From positions 558,001-622,000 of the forward strand of contig NZ_JAFIQX010000002.1 in the NCBI RefSeq assembly GCF_017356035.1: a stretch of 64,000 bases of DNA, given 5' to 3'. The notes beneath the pieces were generated by a model. That model saw only the letters and a program-made list of their open reading frames with translations, did not search any database and was not told the origin of the DNA. This DNA comes from Longitalea luteola (lineage in GTDB: Bacteria; Bacteroidota; Bacteroidia; Chitinophagales; Chitinophagaceae). Of the stretch, positions 45,272 to 54,148 are shown in pieces; position 1 is the stretch's first letter, and every line of letters begins with the position of its first letter. The translations under genes and the position numbers were made by a program.

Positions 45272-46234
45272 TTAATCGTTTTCAGCCACTCCGGCCTGAT
45301 ACCAAACCGTAAAAGTTTGTGAACGGCTTGGCTCCAGTATAAGCAGGCCGATTTCATTGTTAAAGCAATCGGGTGCGCCGCTGAGATTCTCGATGGCAAT
45401 ACTTTTCCGGTGCAGCGGTGTGTACACCTGTAAATAGGGATAATGATTGTTCGTAAATATGGCAATATAAGCGTTATTGGCTGGGTTGAGCAGTACCGCA
45501 CAAGGGCGTTGCGCTATTGGCTTCACCACAAAACAGTTATCGATAAGCCGGTCGCCGATGCGGTCGCCTTCTAAAAAGCGAATATCAGGAACCAGTTTTC
45601 CGGTAGGAATGAGTTTTTCGTCAAATTCTACCATGGTGTCGGCGCTTATCTGGAACTCGTAATCGTTAATACTTCCGCCCAGTTGAAAATAAGGATGCCA
45701 TCCATCTGCCAGGGGAATGGATAACATATCCATGTTCAGGATGGTGGTTTCTACCTGCAGGATCTGCCGGGGCAACAGGGTGTACCGCACTTCGCACATA
45801 TACTCATAGGGGTAACCCGGATTTTCGCGCCGGAAGTGGTACCGCAGCGTAACGTTCGCCTGCATTTCGTCGGCAAACTCATTGGTGATCTTAAAAGGTC
45901 TGTTGTACAATAATCCGTGAATGGAATGACCATCGTGAAACTTTTCAGGAAATTCGAAATCCTCCTCGTCGAACGTATATTTCCCATTGTGCAGCCGGCA
46001 AACGAATGGCGATAATTTGCTGCCTTTATAGGAAATAGCCAGCTCTTGTTCCAGTTGTTCCCGGGTAGCATAATTGTCAATGATATTCAGGTGTTCCCCA
46101 TTCACCGGGATCTCAAATGCGTGTAATAGCGCCCCGTATTCAGGGAGAATGGTGATGATTGTATTTGTTGCATTATCTTGCAGCCTGACAAATGATAACC
46201 CGTTCCGGGTGCTGCGGGAAACACTAAAGCTCAT
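45272..46234 (-). CDS. galM: Aldose 1-epimerase family protein
   Basis: 320 residues, full length. Mutarotase fold: PEYGALLHAFEIPVNG, HSIHGLLYNRPF (catalytic His), ADGWHPYFQLGG (second His) and the acid Glu near the end (AIENLSGAPDCF). It equilibrates alpha and beta anomers of galactose or related sugars. Divergently arranged with galK, 58 bp apart, indicating shared control. Confidence 0.88.
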   Translation of the reverse strand: MSFSVSRSTRNGLSFVRLQDNATNTIITILPEYGALLHAFEIPVNGEHLNIIDNYATREQLEQELAISYKGSKLSPFVCRLHNGKYTFDEEDFEFPEKFHDGHSIHGLLYNRPFKITNEFADEMQANVTLRYHFRRENPGYPYEYMCEVRYTLLPRQILQVETTILNMDMLSIPLADGWHPYFQLGGSINDYEFQISADTMVEFDEKLIPTGKLVPDIRFLEGDRIGDRLIDNCFVVKPIAQRPCAVLLNPANNAYIAIFTNNHYPYLQVYTPLHRKSIAIENLSGAPDCFNNEIGLLILEPSRSQTFTVWYQAGVAEND

Positions 46235-46292
46235 AGTTTCAATTTAGGTACAAAGAAAATTTTTTAAAATTAATTCATCTAACGATAGTAGC

Positions 46293-47435
46293 ATGATCAA
46301 AAAACTGCAACAGGCTTTCCGTGAACGTTTTAATAAAGAACCCATAATCGTTGGTGCGCCGGGAAGGGTCAATCTTATTGGTGAGCATACCGATTATAAT
46401 AATGGTTTTGTTTTACCAGGGGCCGTAGATAAAAGGATCTATGTGGCCATTGCTCCCAACAATACCAACACCATTAATGTTTTCGCCAATCAGTTCAACG
46501 AATCATATTCATTTTCTATAGATGTTACTGAGCCGCACAAGGGCTGGATGAATTATTTGCTGGGCGTAACTTATCATATTCAACAGGGCGGAAAAAAGAT
46601 CAGCGGCGTTGATGTGATGATCGATGGCGATATCCCTGTTGGCGCCGGCATGAGCTCCTCCGCAGCCTTATGCTCAGGATTTGGTTTTGCCCTGAATGAA
46701 TTATTCCAGCTTGGACTGAGCCGGATGGACCTGGCTTTTATTGGTCAGAAAACCGAACATACGTTTGTTGGTCTGCAATGTGGTATCATGGATCAGTTCG
46801 CGAGCCTGCATGGCAAAAAGGGTCATGTAATGAAGCTCGATTGCCGCAGCCTGGAGTATGAATATATTCCGTTTGATTTTCCGGGCTACAAGATCGTGTT
46901 GGTCAACAGCATGGTAAGCCACTCACTGGCCGGCAGCGAATACAATGTGCGCCGCAGGCAATGTGAAGAAGGTATTGCCATTTTGAAAAAGCATTACCCC
47001 GGCATCAATTCCCTGCGGGATGTGGAACCGGCGCAATTGCTGCAACATCAGCAGGAATTACCGCCCGTGGTGTTTGACCGTTGTTCTTATGTGGTTTATG
47101 AAAAAGAAAGATTGCTTACCGGTTGTGAGGCGCTTTCAAAAAATGACCTGGCCACTTTTGGTAAAATGATGTTTGCAACGCATGAGGGATTGAGCAAAAA
47201 ATATTCGGTTAGCTGTACCGAGCTCGATTTCCTGGTGGAATGTGCCCAGCATATTACCGGTGTGGCCGGCGCCCGGATGATGGGTGGCGGTTTTGGCGGT
47301 TGTACCATCAATATTGTGCAGGCAGATGCGGTAGAGACATTTACCAACAAGATACGATCGGCTTTTAATGGATTATTCAAAAAAACGCCTGAAGTGTATG
47401 TGACGCAGGTTGAGGATGGCGTAAAAATAATGTGA
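46293..47435 (+). CDS. galK: Galactokinase
   Basis: 380 residues. Phosphorylates galactose at C1 in the Leloir pathway. GHMP motifs: PGRVNLIGEHTDYNNGFVLP, GAGMSSSAALCSGFGFALNE and GARMMGGGFGGCTINI. Divergent from galM; galT and galE are not in the window. The stop TGA lies in an 8-bp repeat array. Confidence 0.96.
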   Translation: MIKKLQQAFRERFNKEPIIVGAPGRVNLIGEHTDYNNGFVLPGAVDKRIYVAIAPNNTNTINVFANQFNESYSFSIDVTEPHKGWMNYLLGVTYHIQQGGKKISGVDVMIDGDIPVGAGMSSSAALCSGFGFALNELFQLGLSRMDLAFIGQKTEHTFVGLQCGIMDQFASLHGKKGHVMKLDCRSLEYEYIPFDFPGYKIVLVNSMVSHSLAGSEYNVRRRQCEEGIAILKKHYPGINSLRDVEPAQLLQHQQELPPVVFDRCSYVVYEKERLLTGCEALSKNDLATFGKMMFATHEGLSKKYSVSCTELDFLVECAQHITGVAGARMMGGGFGGCTINIVQADAVETFTNKIRSAFNGLFKKTPEVYVTQVEDGVKIM

Positions 47436-47455
47436 TAATTAGCTAATGTGGTAAT
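47428..47455. repeat. 8-bp tandem array, TAATGTGA/TAATTAGC family (at galK stop)
   Basis: TAATGTGA, TAATTAGC, TAATGTGG, TAATGG at 8-bp spacing. The first unit holds the galK stop codon. Confidence 0.8.
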
Positions 47456-47480
47456 GGAAAACAAAATACAAATGACTTAA

Positions 47481-47526
47481 TGCAGCATGTTCAACGCAAT
47501 AGTTTTATTTGCGTTGAGCATGCTGC
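47481..47526. terminator. Strong hairpin between galK and the GyrI-like gene
   Basis: An 18-bp stem (GCAGCATGTTCAACGCAA / TTGCGTTGAGCATGCTGC, one G-T pair) with a 9-nt loop, between convergent genes. No U-tract follows on either side. Confidence 0.8.
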
Positions 47527-47541
47527 GTCTTGCGTTAAGCT

Positions 47542-48042
47542 TTAGATGTAAACGGGTACCAAACGCTTCTTTTGTGCCGGTCTGTTGGGTGTTTTTCCTG
47601 GCAATACTCCTATTTGAATTTCTGTCATATTTTTTTCGGGCTCCGCAAAGTTAATATTCAGAAATACTTCCCGGCATTCATTGGATACCGGGATCTTATG
47701 TTCGTTCAGCCGTTCCATGATCTGTGCATGACTGCCGGGCAATTGTTCCCAGGGGCCTTCATGCGGAAATGTAATGGCTTTAAAAAAGCCGAGTTCCCTC
47801 ACCTCGAACCTTGTTGATTGGATCACCTTTCTGATAGGAATTGCGATCTCCAGGGTGAATACCGTATCGGGATTTCCATCCATTCCATAATAGATCCAGT
47901 GCAGCGGGCCATTGATAAAACTTTTACGGCCAGCCACTGCATATAATTCTGCCATAACCGGACCAAACTCATGAAGTTGAGAAATGGTAGTTTGATGTAC
48001 ACTGCTTAAAACCCTTAAAGGCGGAAAAGTTTTTATGTGCAT
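47542..48042 (-). CDS. GyrI-like small-molecule-binding domain protein
   Basis: 166 residues from ATG 48042 (MHIKTFPPLRVLSSVHQTT). Resembles the stand-alone SOUL/GyrI-like fold that binds small hydrophobic ligands: HQTTISQLHEFGPVMAELY near the front and YGMDGNPD, TFPHEGPWEQLPGSHAQIMERL later. No helix-turn-helix is present, so it is not a full transcription factor. Unconnected to its neighbours. Confidence 0.75.
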   Translation of the reverse strand: MHIKTFPPLRVLSSVHQTTISQLHEFGPVMAELYAVAGRKSFINGPLHWIYYGMDGNPDTVFTLEIAIPIRKVIQSTRFEVRELGFFKAITFPHEGPWEQLPGSHAQIMERLNEHKIPVSNECREVFLNINFAEPEKNMTEIQIGVLPGKTPNRPAQKKRLVPVYI

Positions 48043-48182
48043 ACAAATTACTTTTAAAGTGAATGAATAACCACGCTGTACCTGAATAGTAACGATTGAC
48101 ACGGAATGTTCAGGACAGAAAATTTATGAAACGGGATTCCAGGGGGATAAAGTAAGAAGCAGGGAGTATGAAGGCAATTTCT

Positions 48183-48272
48183 GATTTTGAGATTTTGGGA
48201 TTTGAGATTTTTAAAATATTGAATTTTCCCATAAATCCCGAAATCCCGAAATCCCCAAATCCCGAAACCCTC
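48183..48272. repeat. 8-bp tandem arrays in inverted orientation (GATTTTGG/AAATCCCG family)
   Basis: Left arm 48183-48214 (GATTTTGA, GATTTTGG, GATTTTTA) and right arm 48233-48272 (AAATCCCG, AAATCCCG, AAATCCCC, AAATCCCG, AAACCCTC) are reverse complements. The DinB stop TGA (48271-48273) overlaps the last unit. It may act as a terminator for the DinB gene. Confidence 0.85.
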
Positions 48273-48759
48273 ACGGTAATGGCACCTCTCCCCATGCTTC
48301 CCATTCTTCTTTCGTGGGCCCATAGATGCCGGGCACTTTGAGGCCGGCCATACGCATCAGAACAGTCATCTGGGCACGGTGGTGGGACTGATGTACCAGT
48401 AATACCCAAAGGGAAAACCCGTTCTTCCAGGGATCGCCGTAAAGATTGTTTTCATTGCTCAGATCGCTGTCGTCCCAATTGCTGATAATGACACCTACCA
48501 GTTGATCAGCGTATTTTTTATAATGTGTTACCAGCTCTTCTACAGTGTTATAATCAGCATGTACTTCCCTGATCGGCAAACCAAGTTTGCTGGGCAGTTC
48601 GGTAACCGTTTCAGTAATATGATTGGCGAGCCGGCCCAGCGTACGCCCACCGGGAATGGCAACCTGCAGGGATTCATCGGTAAGGCTGCTGAATATTTTC
48701 AGCGTGGCTTCGGTCTCTTCTTTCCAACGGTCGAGAAAATCATGAATGGTGCGTATCAT
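48271..48759 (-). CDS. DinB family protein
   Basis: 162 residues from ATG 48759 (MIRTIHDFLDRWKEETEATL). Four-helix-bundle DinB/YfiT fold: helix 1 with WKEE, NHITETVTELPSK, and the third-helix histidine motif LVHQSHHRAQMTVLMRMAG. Putative metal-binding thiol-dependent enzyme; substrate unknown. The stop codon lies in an 8-bp array. Confidence 0.85.
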   Translation of the reverse strand: MIRTIHDFLDRWKEETEATLKIFSSLTDESLQVAIPGGRTLGRLANHITETVTELPSKLGLPIREVHADYNTVEELVTHYKKYADQLVGVIISNWDDSDLSNENNLYGDPWKNGFSLWVLLVHQSHHRAQMTVLMRMAGLKVPGIYGPTKEEWEAWGEVPLP

Positions 48760-48882
48760 CTGCTTATAATTTAAAATGAAGATTATAAGACCAAAGTAAC
48801 AGGCAGGGTGTGACAACAGTATGTCAGCAGGAGGCAGAAAAAAGTGAAAAAATTTTTGGAAGCCGCGAGCCGGCGTTAAACG

Positions 48883-49836
48883 TTAGGCATTTACAGGAAG
48901 ATAATGCAGACGGGCTTCCTCAGTGAGGTCTTTCATGACAGTGCACAGCGCTTCGGGCGATTCAATAGTGACATAATGGGTATACATCAACAGCCAGCGG
49001 CCCAGGTATTCCATATGGGCTGTTAAAAAGAACATCCGTACATATTCTTCTGTTACTTCTTCCCGTACATACCCATAATAATATTTCTGATTGCCCAGGT
49101 AACGGGCGGCGGTTTTATCGAACCGTATGACCACTTCCTGTAGCTCGGAACTGTTGATCATACTTTCCATGTATTCCTTTAAAGAAGGATGGGTATCTGG
49201 TTCAAATGTATTATCGAGAATTTGCAGTTGTTTTATGCGGCTTACCCTGAAGTCGCGGTAGTTGTTACGCAGCTTGCACCAGCCGATGAGGTGCCAGGCC
49301 TGTCCGTAGTGGCATAATCCAATGGGTTCAATATTCCGCTCGGTCACTGCATCCTTGCCGGACTGATACCGGATGCGGATCTCTCTTTTATCACCCAGTG
49401 CTTTTTGCAGATCCATGAGGTAGCGGCCTGCAGAATCATCTGCCGGCAGGCGCGACATAACCGCAATATTATCATTCAACTGGTCCATATGTTCCTTATC
49501 GGAACTGCGGAGCACCGCTTTGATCTTATACAGTGCGGCATTAAAATGCTTTTTAATCGATTCGTCTGACAGGTGTTCGGTGAGTTTGGCGCCGAGCAGC
49601 AGGGCAGAGGCTTCTTCCTGGGTGAACATGACTGGCGGCAGGCGGTAACCTTCCATTATGGTATAACCGCTGCCCGCTTCGCCGATGACCGGCACGCCGC
49701 TTTCTTCCAATGCTTTAACATCGCGGTACACCGTACGTAAGCTGATGTTAAAACGATCGGCCACCTCCTGCGCAGTAACTCTTTTTTTACTTTGCAGATG
49801 GGTAAGAATGGCGTGCAGTCTATCGATTCTGTTCAA
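48883..49836 (-). CDS. YafY-like HTH and WYL-domain transcriptional regulator
   Basis: 317 residues. DeoR-like N-terminal winged helix (MNRIDRLHAILTHLQSKKRVTAQEV, NISLRTVYRDVKALE) and a WYL sensor domain in the middle (HLIGWCKLRNNYRDFRVSRI). The start codon is TTG: no upstream in-frame start exists and the N-terminal phrase is the family start. A 7-bp array lies 46 bp upstream. The effector and target are unknown. Confidence 0.9.
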   Translation of the reverse strand: MNRIDRLHAILTHLQSKKRVTAQEVADRFNISLRTVYRDVKALEESGVPVIGEAGSGYTIMEGYRLPPVMFTQEEASALLLGAKLTEHLSDESIKKHFNAALYKIKAVLRSSDKEHMDQLNDNIAVMSRLPADDSAGRYLMDLQKALGDKREIRIRYQSGKDAVTERNIEPIGLCHYGQAWHLIGWCKLRNNYRDFRVSRIKQLQILDNTFEPDTHPSLKEYMESMINSSELQEVVIRFDKTAARYLGNQKYYYGYVREEVTEEYVRMFFLTAHMEYLGRWLLMYTHYVTIESPEALCTVMKDLTEEARLHYLPVNA

Positions 49837-49881
49837 GACTAATGTTATTTTGTATGCCTGGCTATATTAGGAATTTTCCTT

Positions 49882-49909
49882 CGTCAATCGTGAATCGTCA
49901 AACGTCAAT
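49882..49909. repeat. 7-bp tandem array, CGTCAAT family
   Basis: Four exact units: CGTCAAT, CGTGAAT, CGTCAAA, CGTCAAT. Confidence 0.8.
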
Positions 49910-49925
49910 CGGCTGTTTTCCATTA

Positions 49926-51923
49926 TCACATTGGCTTTTCTACCCAGGCGTTGTTTTCCTTCAACAAATTAATCAATTCTTCCACAGCAATGGCGCTGTC
50001 GACATTGCGTTTCACAATTTCTTTTCCTTTATACAAGGTGATCTTGCCCACACCGCTGCCCACATAGCCAAAATCGGCATCGGCCATTTCGCCCGGTCCA
50101 TTCACAATACAACCCATGATGGCGATCTTCACACCTTTCAGGTGATGGGTCACCGAACGGATCTTCGCGGTGGTCTCCTGCAGGTCGAACAGGGTTCGTC
50201 CGCACGACGGGCACGAAATATATTCTGTTTTGGAAATACGCGTACGGGTAGCCTGTAGAATAGAAAAAGAGGTGTTGTTGATGAACTGGTGATTGTTCTT
50301 TGTTTCCAGGTAGGTACGGCCACTCACTTTCTGGTTCATGATCTTTTCGGGTTCATTCATCAGCCAGATGCCATCGCCCATCCCATCGAGCAGCAGCGCG
50401 CCGCTATCGGTGGAGAAATGGATCAGCTGTTCATCGATGGTCGTATCATGGCTCTCCACAGCCAGTATTACCGGGCAGTGTATACCCTGGTTCATCAGTT
50501 CAATGATATAGCGCCGTACCGATGGCATCGCATGGGGGTTTGTAGAATACAAACACAACACAACGGTGCTATCGGTGCGAATCTTCTGTAACAATTCCTG
50601 GCATGCCGGTTCGTTTACATCGGCTGCCACGAAGTTCAGCATGCCCGAATGATCGGTCAGTTGCAGGTATTCAGTAGATTGAAATAATGGATAATATTTT
50701 TCCTTATCCGGCGCAGTTAACCAGCTTGCATAATCGCAGATCACCTTCAGGGTGCCAGGTAACGCAAAGTCGAGTATCTTTTTGCCGGTGTATAAATAAT
50801 CAGCGGCTGCGTCGGCAATAGTGAATTTATCTGTTTCGGTGTTATAGGTGTAACCAATGGCCTGCAGGTCTTCATGACGAATGGCAGCTGCTTTCATAAA
50901 GTCGGCCACTACAACCGGCACCTGCTTGCCGCCGATGTTTGATACAGTATTTGTATTTCGCCTGGTATATTCAAAAGGCGAGTAGGGCACTTTAGTGATT
51001 GCAGGTATAGTCAATGGCTTATTGTTAATGGCCGATTGCCGGTTTTTATATCGCTTCACCAGGTCACGGCAAACCGGAATTTCAAATTCCGGGTCTTCGG
51101 TCAACGATACGCGAATGGTATCGCCAAGGCCATCTTCCAGTAAAGATCCGATACCAATGGCTGATTTTATTCTACCATCTTCGCCATCGCCGGCTTCTGT
51201 TACACCCAGGTGCAGGGGATAACATTCGCCAAATTCATCCATCATTACGTTTACCAGCAAGCGGTATGCCTGTACCATTACCTGCGGATTGCTGGCTTTC
51301 ATGCTCAATACGATATTGTGATAACTTTCATCACGTGCAATACGCAGGAATTCCATGGCGCTTTCTACCATGCCCATCGGTGTATCGCCATAGCGGCTCA
51401 TGATGCGATCGCTGAGCGAACCGTGATTGGTGCCTATGCGCATGGCGGTACCATATTCTTTACAGATCTTCACGAGAGGCGTAAAACGTTCCCGGATGCG
51501 GTCAATTTCTTCGGCATATTCCACATCCGTGTAATCGATCTGTTCAAACTTCTTTTTATCAACGTAATTGCCCGGGTTCACGCGCACTTTTTCAATGATG
51601 CGGGCTGCGATCTCGGCAGCATTGGGCGTAAAATGAATATCTGCTATCAGCGGGGTCTTATAACCTCTGCGGTGCAGCTCATTCTTTATATTCAGTAAAT
51701 TTTCAGCTTCTTTTTTACTGGGCGCCGTAATGCGAACCAGTTCGGCCCCGGCTTCAATACAACGGATACTTTGTTCAACCGTACCGATGGTATCCATAGT
51801 ATCGGTCGTGGTCATCGTTTGTACGCGGATAGGGTTGAAGTTTCCCAACAGCAGATCCCCAATTCGTACTTCACGGGTTGCCAGTCGTTTATATTCAGTT
51901 AATGAGTCGCAGTAAAGCTGCAT
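49926..51923 (-). CDS. ispG: 4-hydroxy-3-methylbut-2-enyl-diphosphate synthase, long Bacteroidota form
   Basis: 665 residues. IspG/GcpE forms HMBPP from MEcPP in the MEP isoprenoid pathway. N-terminal TIM barrel (VQTMTTTDTMDT, LIADIHFTPNAAE), a large middle domain as in Bacteroidota and Chlorobi/plants, and the C-terminal iron-sulfur ligands SCPSCGRTLFDLQE, GCIVNGPGE. Between RYK near 294 and VPYSPFEYTRR near 315 the sequence NRQSAINNKPLTIPAIT is encoded by a 7-bp repeat array, in frame. Whether that region folds normally is unknown; all catalytic residues are intact. Confidence 0.95.
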   Translation of the reverse strand: MQLYCDSLTEYKRLATREVRIGDLLLGNFNPIRVQTMTTTDTMDTIGTVEQSIRCIEAGAELVRITAPSKKEAENLLNIKNELHRRGYKTPLIADIHFTPNAAEIAARIIEKVRVNPGNYVDKKKFEQIDYTDVEYAEEIDRIRERFTPLVKICKEYGTAMRIGTNHGSLSDRIMSRYGDTPMGMVESAMEFLRIARDESYHNIVLSMKASNPQVMVQAYRLLVNVMMDEFGECYPLHLGVTEAGDGEDGRIKSAIGIGSLLEDGLGDTIRVSLTEDPEFEIPVCRDLVKRYKNRQSAINNKPLTIPAITKVPYSPFEYTRRNTNTVSNIGGKQVPVVVADFMKAAAIRHEDLQAIGYTYNTETDKFTIADAAADYLYTGKKILDFALPGTLKVICDYASWLTAPDKEKYYPLFQSTEYLQLTDHSGMLNFVAADVNEPACQELLQKIRTDSTVVLCLYSTNPHAMPSVRRYIIELMNQGIHCPVILAVESHDTTIDEQLIHFSTDSGALLLDGMGDGIWLMNEPEKIMNQKVSGRTYLETKNNHQFINNTSFSILQATRTRISKTEYISCPSCGRTLFDLQETTAKIRSVTHHLKGVKIAIMGCIVNGPGEMADADFGYVGSGVGKITLYKGKEIVKRNVDSAIAVEELINLLKENNAWVEKPM
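51007..51041. repeat. 7-bp tandem array inside the ispG coding region
   Basis: Five exact units on the plus strand: ATAGTCA, ATGGCTT, ATTGTTA, ATGGCCG, ATTGCCG. Same family as the 34343 and 40098 arrays (ATAGTCA occurs in both 40098 and here). Confidence 0.85.
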
Positions 51924-51981
51924 TTTATTAATTCAGGTTTTAGATTTTAGCCTGCATAATGTATGCAAACTGAAAGGTTTG

Positions 51982-51989
51982 CAAAATTA
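51982..51989 (-). promoter_or_regulatory. -7 promoter box TAATTTTG of ispG
   Basis: Minus-strand TAATTTTG, 58 bp before the ATG. A 7-bp array follows immediately upstream. Confidence 0.45.
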
Positions 51990-51995
51990 CGAAAT

Positions 51996-52023
51996 CGTGA
52001 AACGGCAAACGTAAAACGGCAAA
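51996..52023. repeat. 7-bp tandem array, CGGCAAA family
   Basis: CGTGAAA, CGGCAAA, CGTAAAA, CGGCAAA at exact spacing. Confidence 0.8.
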
Positions 52024-52046
52024 TAAATACCGGCTCGTTTAGAAAA

Positions 52047-52095
52047 GCTTAATGCTGAAGGCTAAAGGCTGAAGGCTTAATGCTGAAGGCTTAAC
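52047..52095. repeat. 7-bp tandem array, GCTGAAG/GCTTAAT family
   Basis: Seven units: GCTTAAT, GCTGAAG, GCTAAAG, GCTGAAG, GCTTAAT, GCTGAAG, GCTTAAC. Same unit as 267-313, 51.7 kb away. The remaining gap up to 52200 shows no gene. Confidence 0.9.
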
Positions 52096-52205
52096 CTGCC
52101 TGCCTGGAGGCAGAGAAGGGTGGTAGACAGGTAATTAAACTGAAATCCCGATGTTTCGCCGCTGCTTAAAGCAAGCCCGATCACTTGCAGTGGATCCTTA
52201 ACATC

Positions 52206-52228
52206 TCCCCCTTTAGCAGGCTGGGGGT
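52206..52228 (-). terminator. Hairpin after batC
   Basis: CCCCC / GGGGG with an inner AGC..GCT pair, starting 4 bp beyond the batC stop on the minus strand. There is no U-tract. Confidence 0.45.
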
Positions 52229-52231
52229 ATT

Positions 52232-52858
52232 TTACCAATCTTTTTCAGGTTGCGATACCGAGCGGGAGCGGTTTTGTTGTATTTTTCGCTGAACTTCCTG
52301 TTCTTTTTGTTCAAGCGATTTCAGGTATTGTTCGATCTTTCTCTTATCGAGTTTGTTCTGCGGCCTTTGTTTTTGTTGCTGTTTTTGCTGTTGCTGTTGT
52401 TTCTGATCCTGCGACTGGTTTTGTTTCCTCAGTTCTGACAATGCTTTTTGCAGATTGAACCGGGTATCGTCATCGGTAGGATCGATCTTCAAAGCAGTCT
52501 TGTAGGCCTCGATGCTTTCCAGCAGTTTTTTCTGCTTGCTGAAGGTTACGCCCTTGTTATAATAGCCTTTTACTTTATAGCTGTTATCAGTGGTGTTGTC
52601 GAGCAATTCATCATACGACTTTTCAGCATCAGCCAAATTGCCGGTACGGTAACGCGCGTTGGCGAGGTTATAGCGGGCTGTGGCGCTCTTGGGATTCTGT
52701 GCTACTGCTTTCTGGTAGGCAGGCAGGGCCTTGTCGTATTTGCCTTCTTTATACAGTTTATTGCCTTCACGGATAGCACCGTTCTCCTCCTGTGCCTGTA
52801 GTAATACAGGCAGTACGAAGAACAAAGACATCAGCGATATGTGAACTGATTTTTTCAA
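52232..52858 (-). CDS. batC: TPR protein of the Bat operon (BatC-like)
   Basis: 208 residues with a signal peptide (MKKSVHISLMSLFFVLPVLLQAQ). Three TPR motifs (about 25-140), then a Gln/Lys-rich tail (residues 145-200). In Bacteroides the Bat proteins affect aerotolerance and envelope function. The start is TTG at 52858 and shares TTGA with the batB stop, so translation is probably coupled. No batA, batD or batE in the window. Confidence 0.85.
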   Translation of the reverse strand: MKKSVHISLMSLFFVLPVLLQAQEENGAIREGNKLYKEGKYDKALPAYQKAVAQNPKSATARYNLANARYRTGNLADAEKSYDELLDNTTDNSYKVKGYYNKGVTFSKQKKLLESIEAYKTALKIDPTDDDTRFNLQKALSELRKQNQSQDQKQQQQQKQQQKQRPQNKLDKRKIEQYLKSLEQKEQEVQRKIQQNRSRSVSQPEKDW

Positions 52859-53856
52859 GCTGCTTTTAATTTCCGTTCAGGTAAAAAGAATTCTATCAGC
52901 AGGAGTGCAAAGGCAATGGCCAGAAACCATTGAAAATAGCTTTTGTAATCCCTGAATGCGTTATCATCCAGTGATGTTGATTCAATCGTGCTCAGCTGTT
53001 TGGTAATGGCATTCACAGTAGCGTCTACATCATTCATCTTGACATACACGCCTTTGGTAGCGCCGGCCAGTTGTTGCAATACCTGTTCATTCAATTTTGA
53101 AATTACCGTATTGCCGGTTTCATCTTTTTTGTATTCATTGGTGGCAGGGTCCATAATAGGCGCGCCCTGTGCCGAGCCAATACCAATCGTATTGATCATA
53201 ACACCGTCTTCGGCCAGTTGTTTTGCCAGGGGAACAGCCTGCGGATCGTGGTCTTCACCATCGGTGATCAATACTATTGATTTAAATTTTCTTTCCTTGC
53301 TATTGAATGCCGAATTACCGGCGCGTAATGCTTCTGAAATAACGGTGCCCTGGGTGGGTACTACCTCCGGACCTGCCTGCTGAATATACATGCGGGCAGC
53401 GCCATGGTCTGTTGTAAGGGGCATTTGCAGATAAGCCCTTCCTGCGAATAATACCAGTCCTACCCGGTCGTTCGGTAGCTGGTCCATTAACTTGTACACG
53501 AGCTGCCGGGCCCTTTCGAGGCGGTTGGGTGTTATATCTTCGGCAAGCATACTTTTACTTACATCCATGGCTATCACTACATCTACGCCTTTGCGTTGCA
53601 CATTATCCATTTCGCCGGGCTTTTGCAGGTTCGCAGATGCTGCTATAATGGCCGCCAGCGCCAGGGCAAAGAACAGGAATTTCAGTAAAAAATTTGTGGG
53701 CGAATAATTGGCGATCAGGGCTTCTACCAGCCGCTGATCCCCGATCTTTTTAATGGTATTCTTTTTCCATTGCATGAGTTGTAAATACAAAACAACCAGC
53801 AGCGGAATAGTGGCCAGGGCGATGAGGTATTCTATGTGTTGAAAACGAAAATTCAA
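52855..53856 (-). CDS. batB: VWA-domain protein of the Bat operon (BatB-like)
   Basis: 333 residues. Membrane segments at the N-terminus (about 8-26, 57-75) and C-terminus (about 310-327) flank a von Willebrand A domain with MIDAS motif DVSKS near 97, TDGEDHD near 200. Typical of BatB. The start TTG at 53856 lies in an 8-bp array; a stop codon lies 5 codons upstream, so no longer start exists. Its stop overlaps the batC start. Confidence 0.88.
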   Translation of the reverse strand: MNFRFQHIEYLIALATIPLLVVLYLQLMQWKKNTIKKIGDQRLVEALIANYSPTNFLLKFLFFALALAAIIAASANLQKPGEMDNVQRKGVDVVIAMDVSKSMLAEDITPNRLERARQLVYKLMDQLPNDRVGLVLFAGRAYLQMPLTTDHGAARMYIQQAGPEVVPTQGTVISEALRAGNSAFNSKERKFKSIVLITDGEDHDPQAVPLAKQLAEDGVMINTIGIGSAQGAPIMDPATNEYKKDETGNTVISKLNEQVLQQLAGATKGVYVKMNDVDATVNAITKQLSTIESTSLDDNAFRDYKSYFQWFLAIAFALLLIEFFLPERKLKAA

Positions 53857-53885
53857 TGTGATAATTTGCTAATTAGCTAATGTGC
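53854..53885. repeat. 8-bp tandem array, TAATGTGC/TAATTAGC family (at batB start)
   Basis: CAATGTGA, TAATTTGC, TAATTAGC, TAATGTGC at 8-bp spacing. The first unit supplies the TTG start of batB on the minus strand. Confidence 0.85.
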
Positions 53886-54015
53886 CAATCAGGTTTTCAA
53901 TGAATGCAAAATTTAAACCAAAATCGTATCCGGCTAAATTTAAGTATTAACGCGCATAATTGTTCGTTAAAATACATCGTATTAATGACAAATTCAAGGT
54001 ATCGTAAAAGACAAA

Positions 54016-54041
54016 GCCCGCCATAGTGTAAGCAGGCGGGC
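54016..54041 (-). terminator. Terminator of the class D beta-lactamase-like gene
   Basis: GCCCGCC / GGCGGGC, 7-bp stem with a 12-nt loop; the minus strand continues TTTGTCTTTTA. Confidence 0.85.
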
Positions 54042-54104
54042 CTGGACCGATTATTTATTATGACATTTCAGGCATTAAGCCATTAATCGGCCTGCCCGAA
54101 ACAG

Positions 54105-54144
54105 GTGCATTAGCACATTAGCAAATTATCACATTAGCTAATCG
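54105..54144. repeat. 8-bp tandem array, GCACATTA family
   Basis: Five units: GTGCATTA, GCACATTA, GCAAATTA, TCACATTA, GCTAATCG (reverse complement of TAATGTGC-type units). It ends 4 bp before the beta-lactamase stop. Confidence 0.85.
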
Positions 54145-54148
54145 ATGG

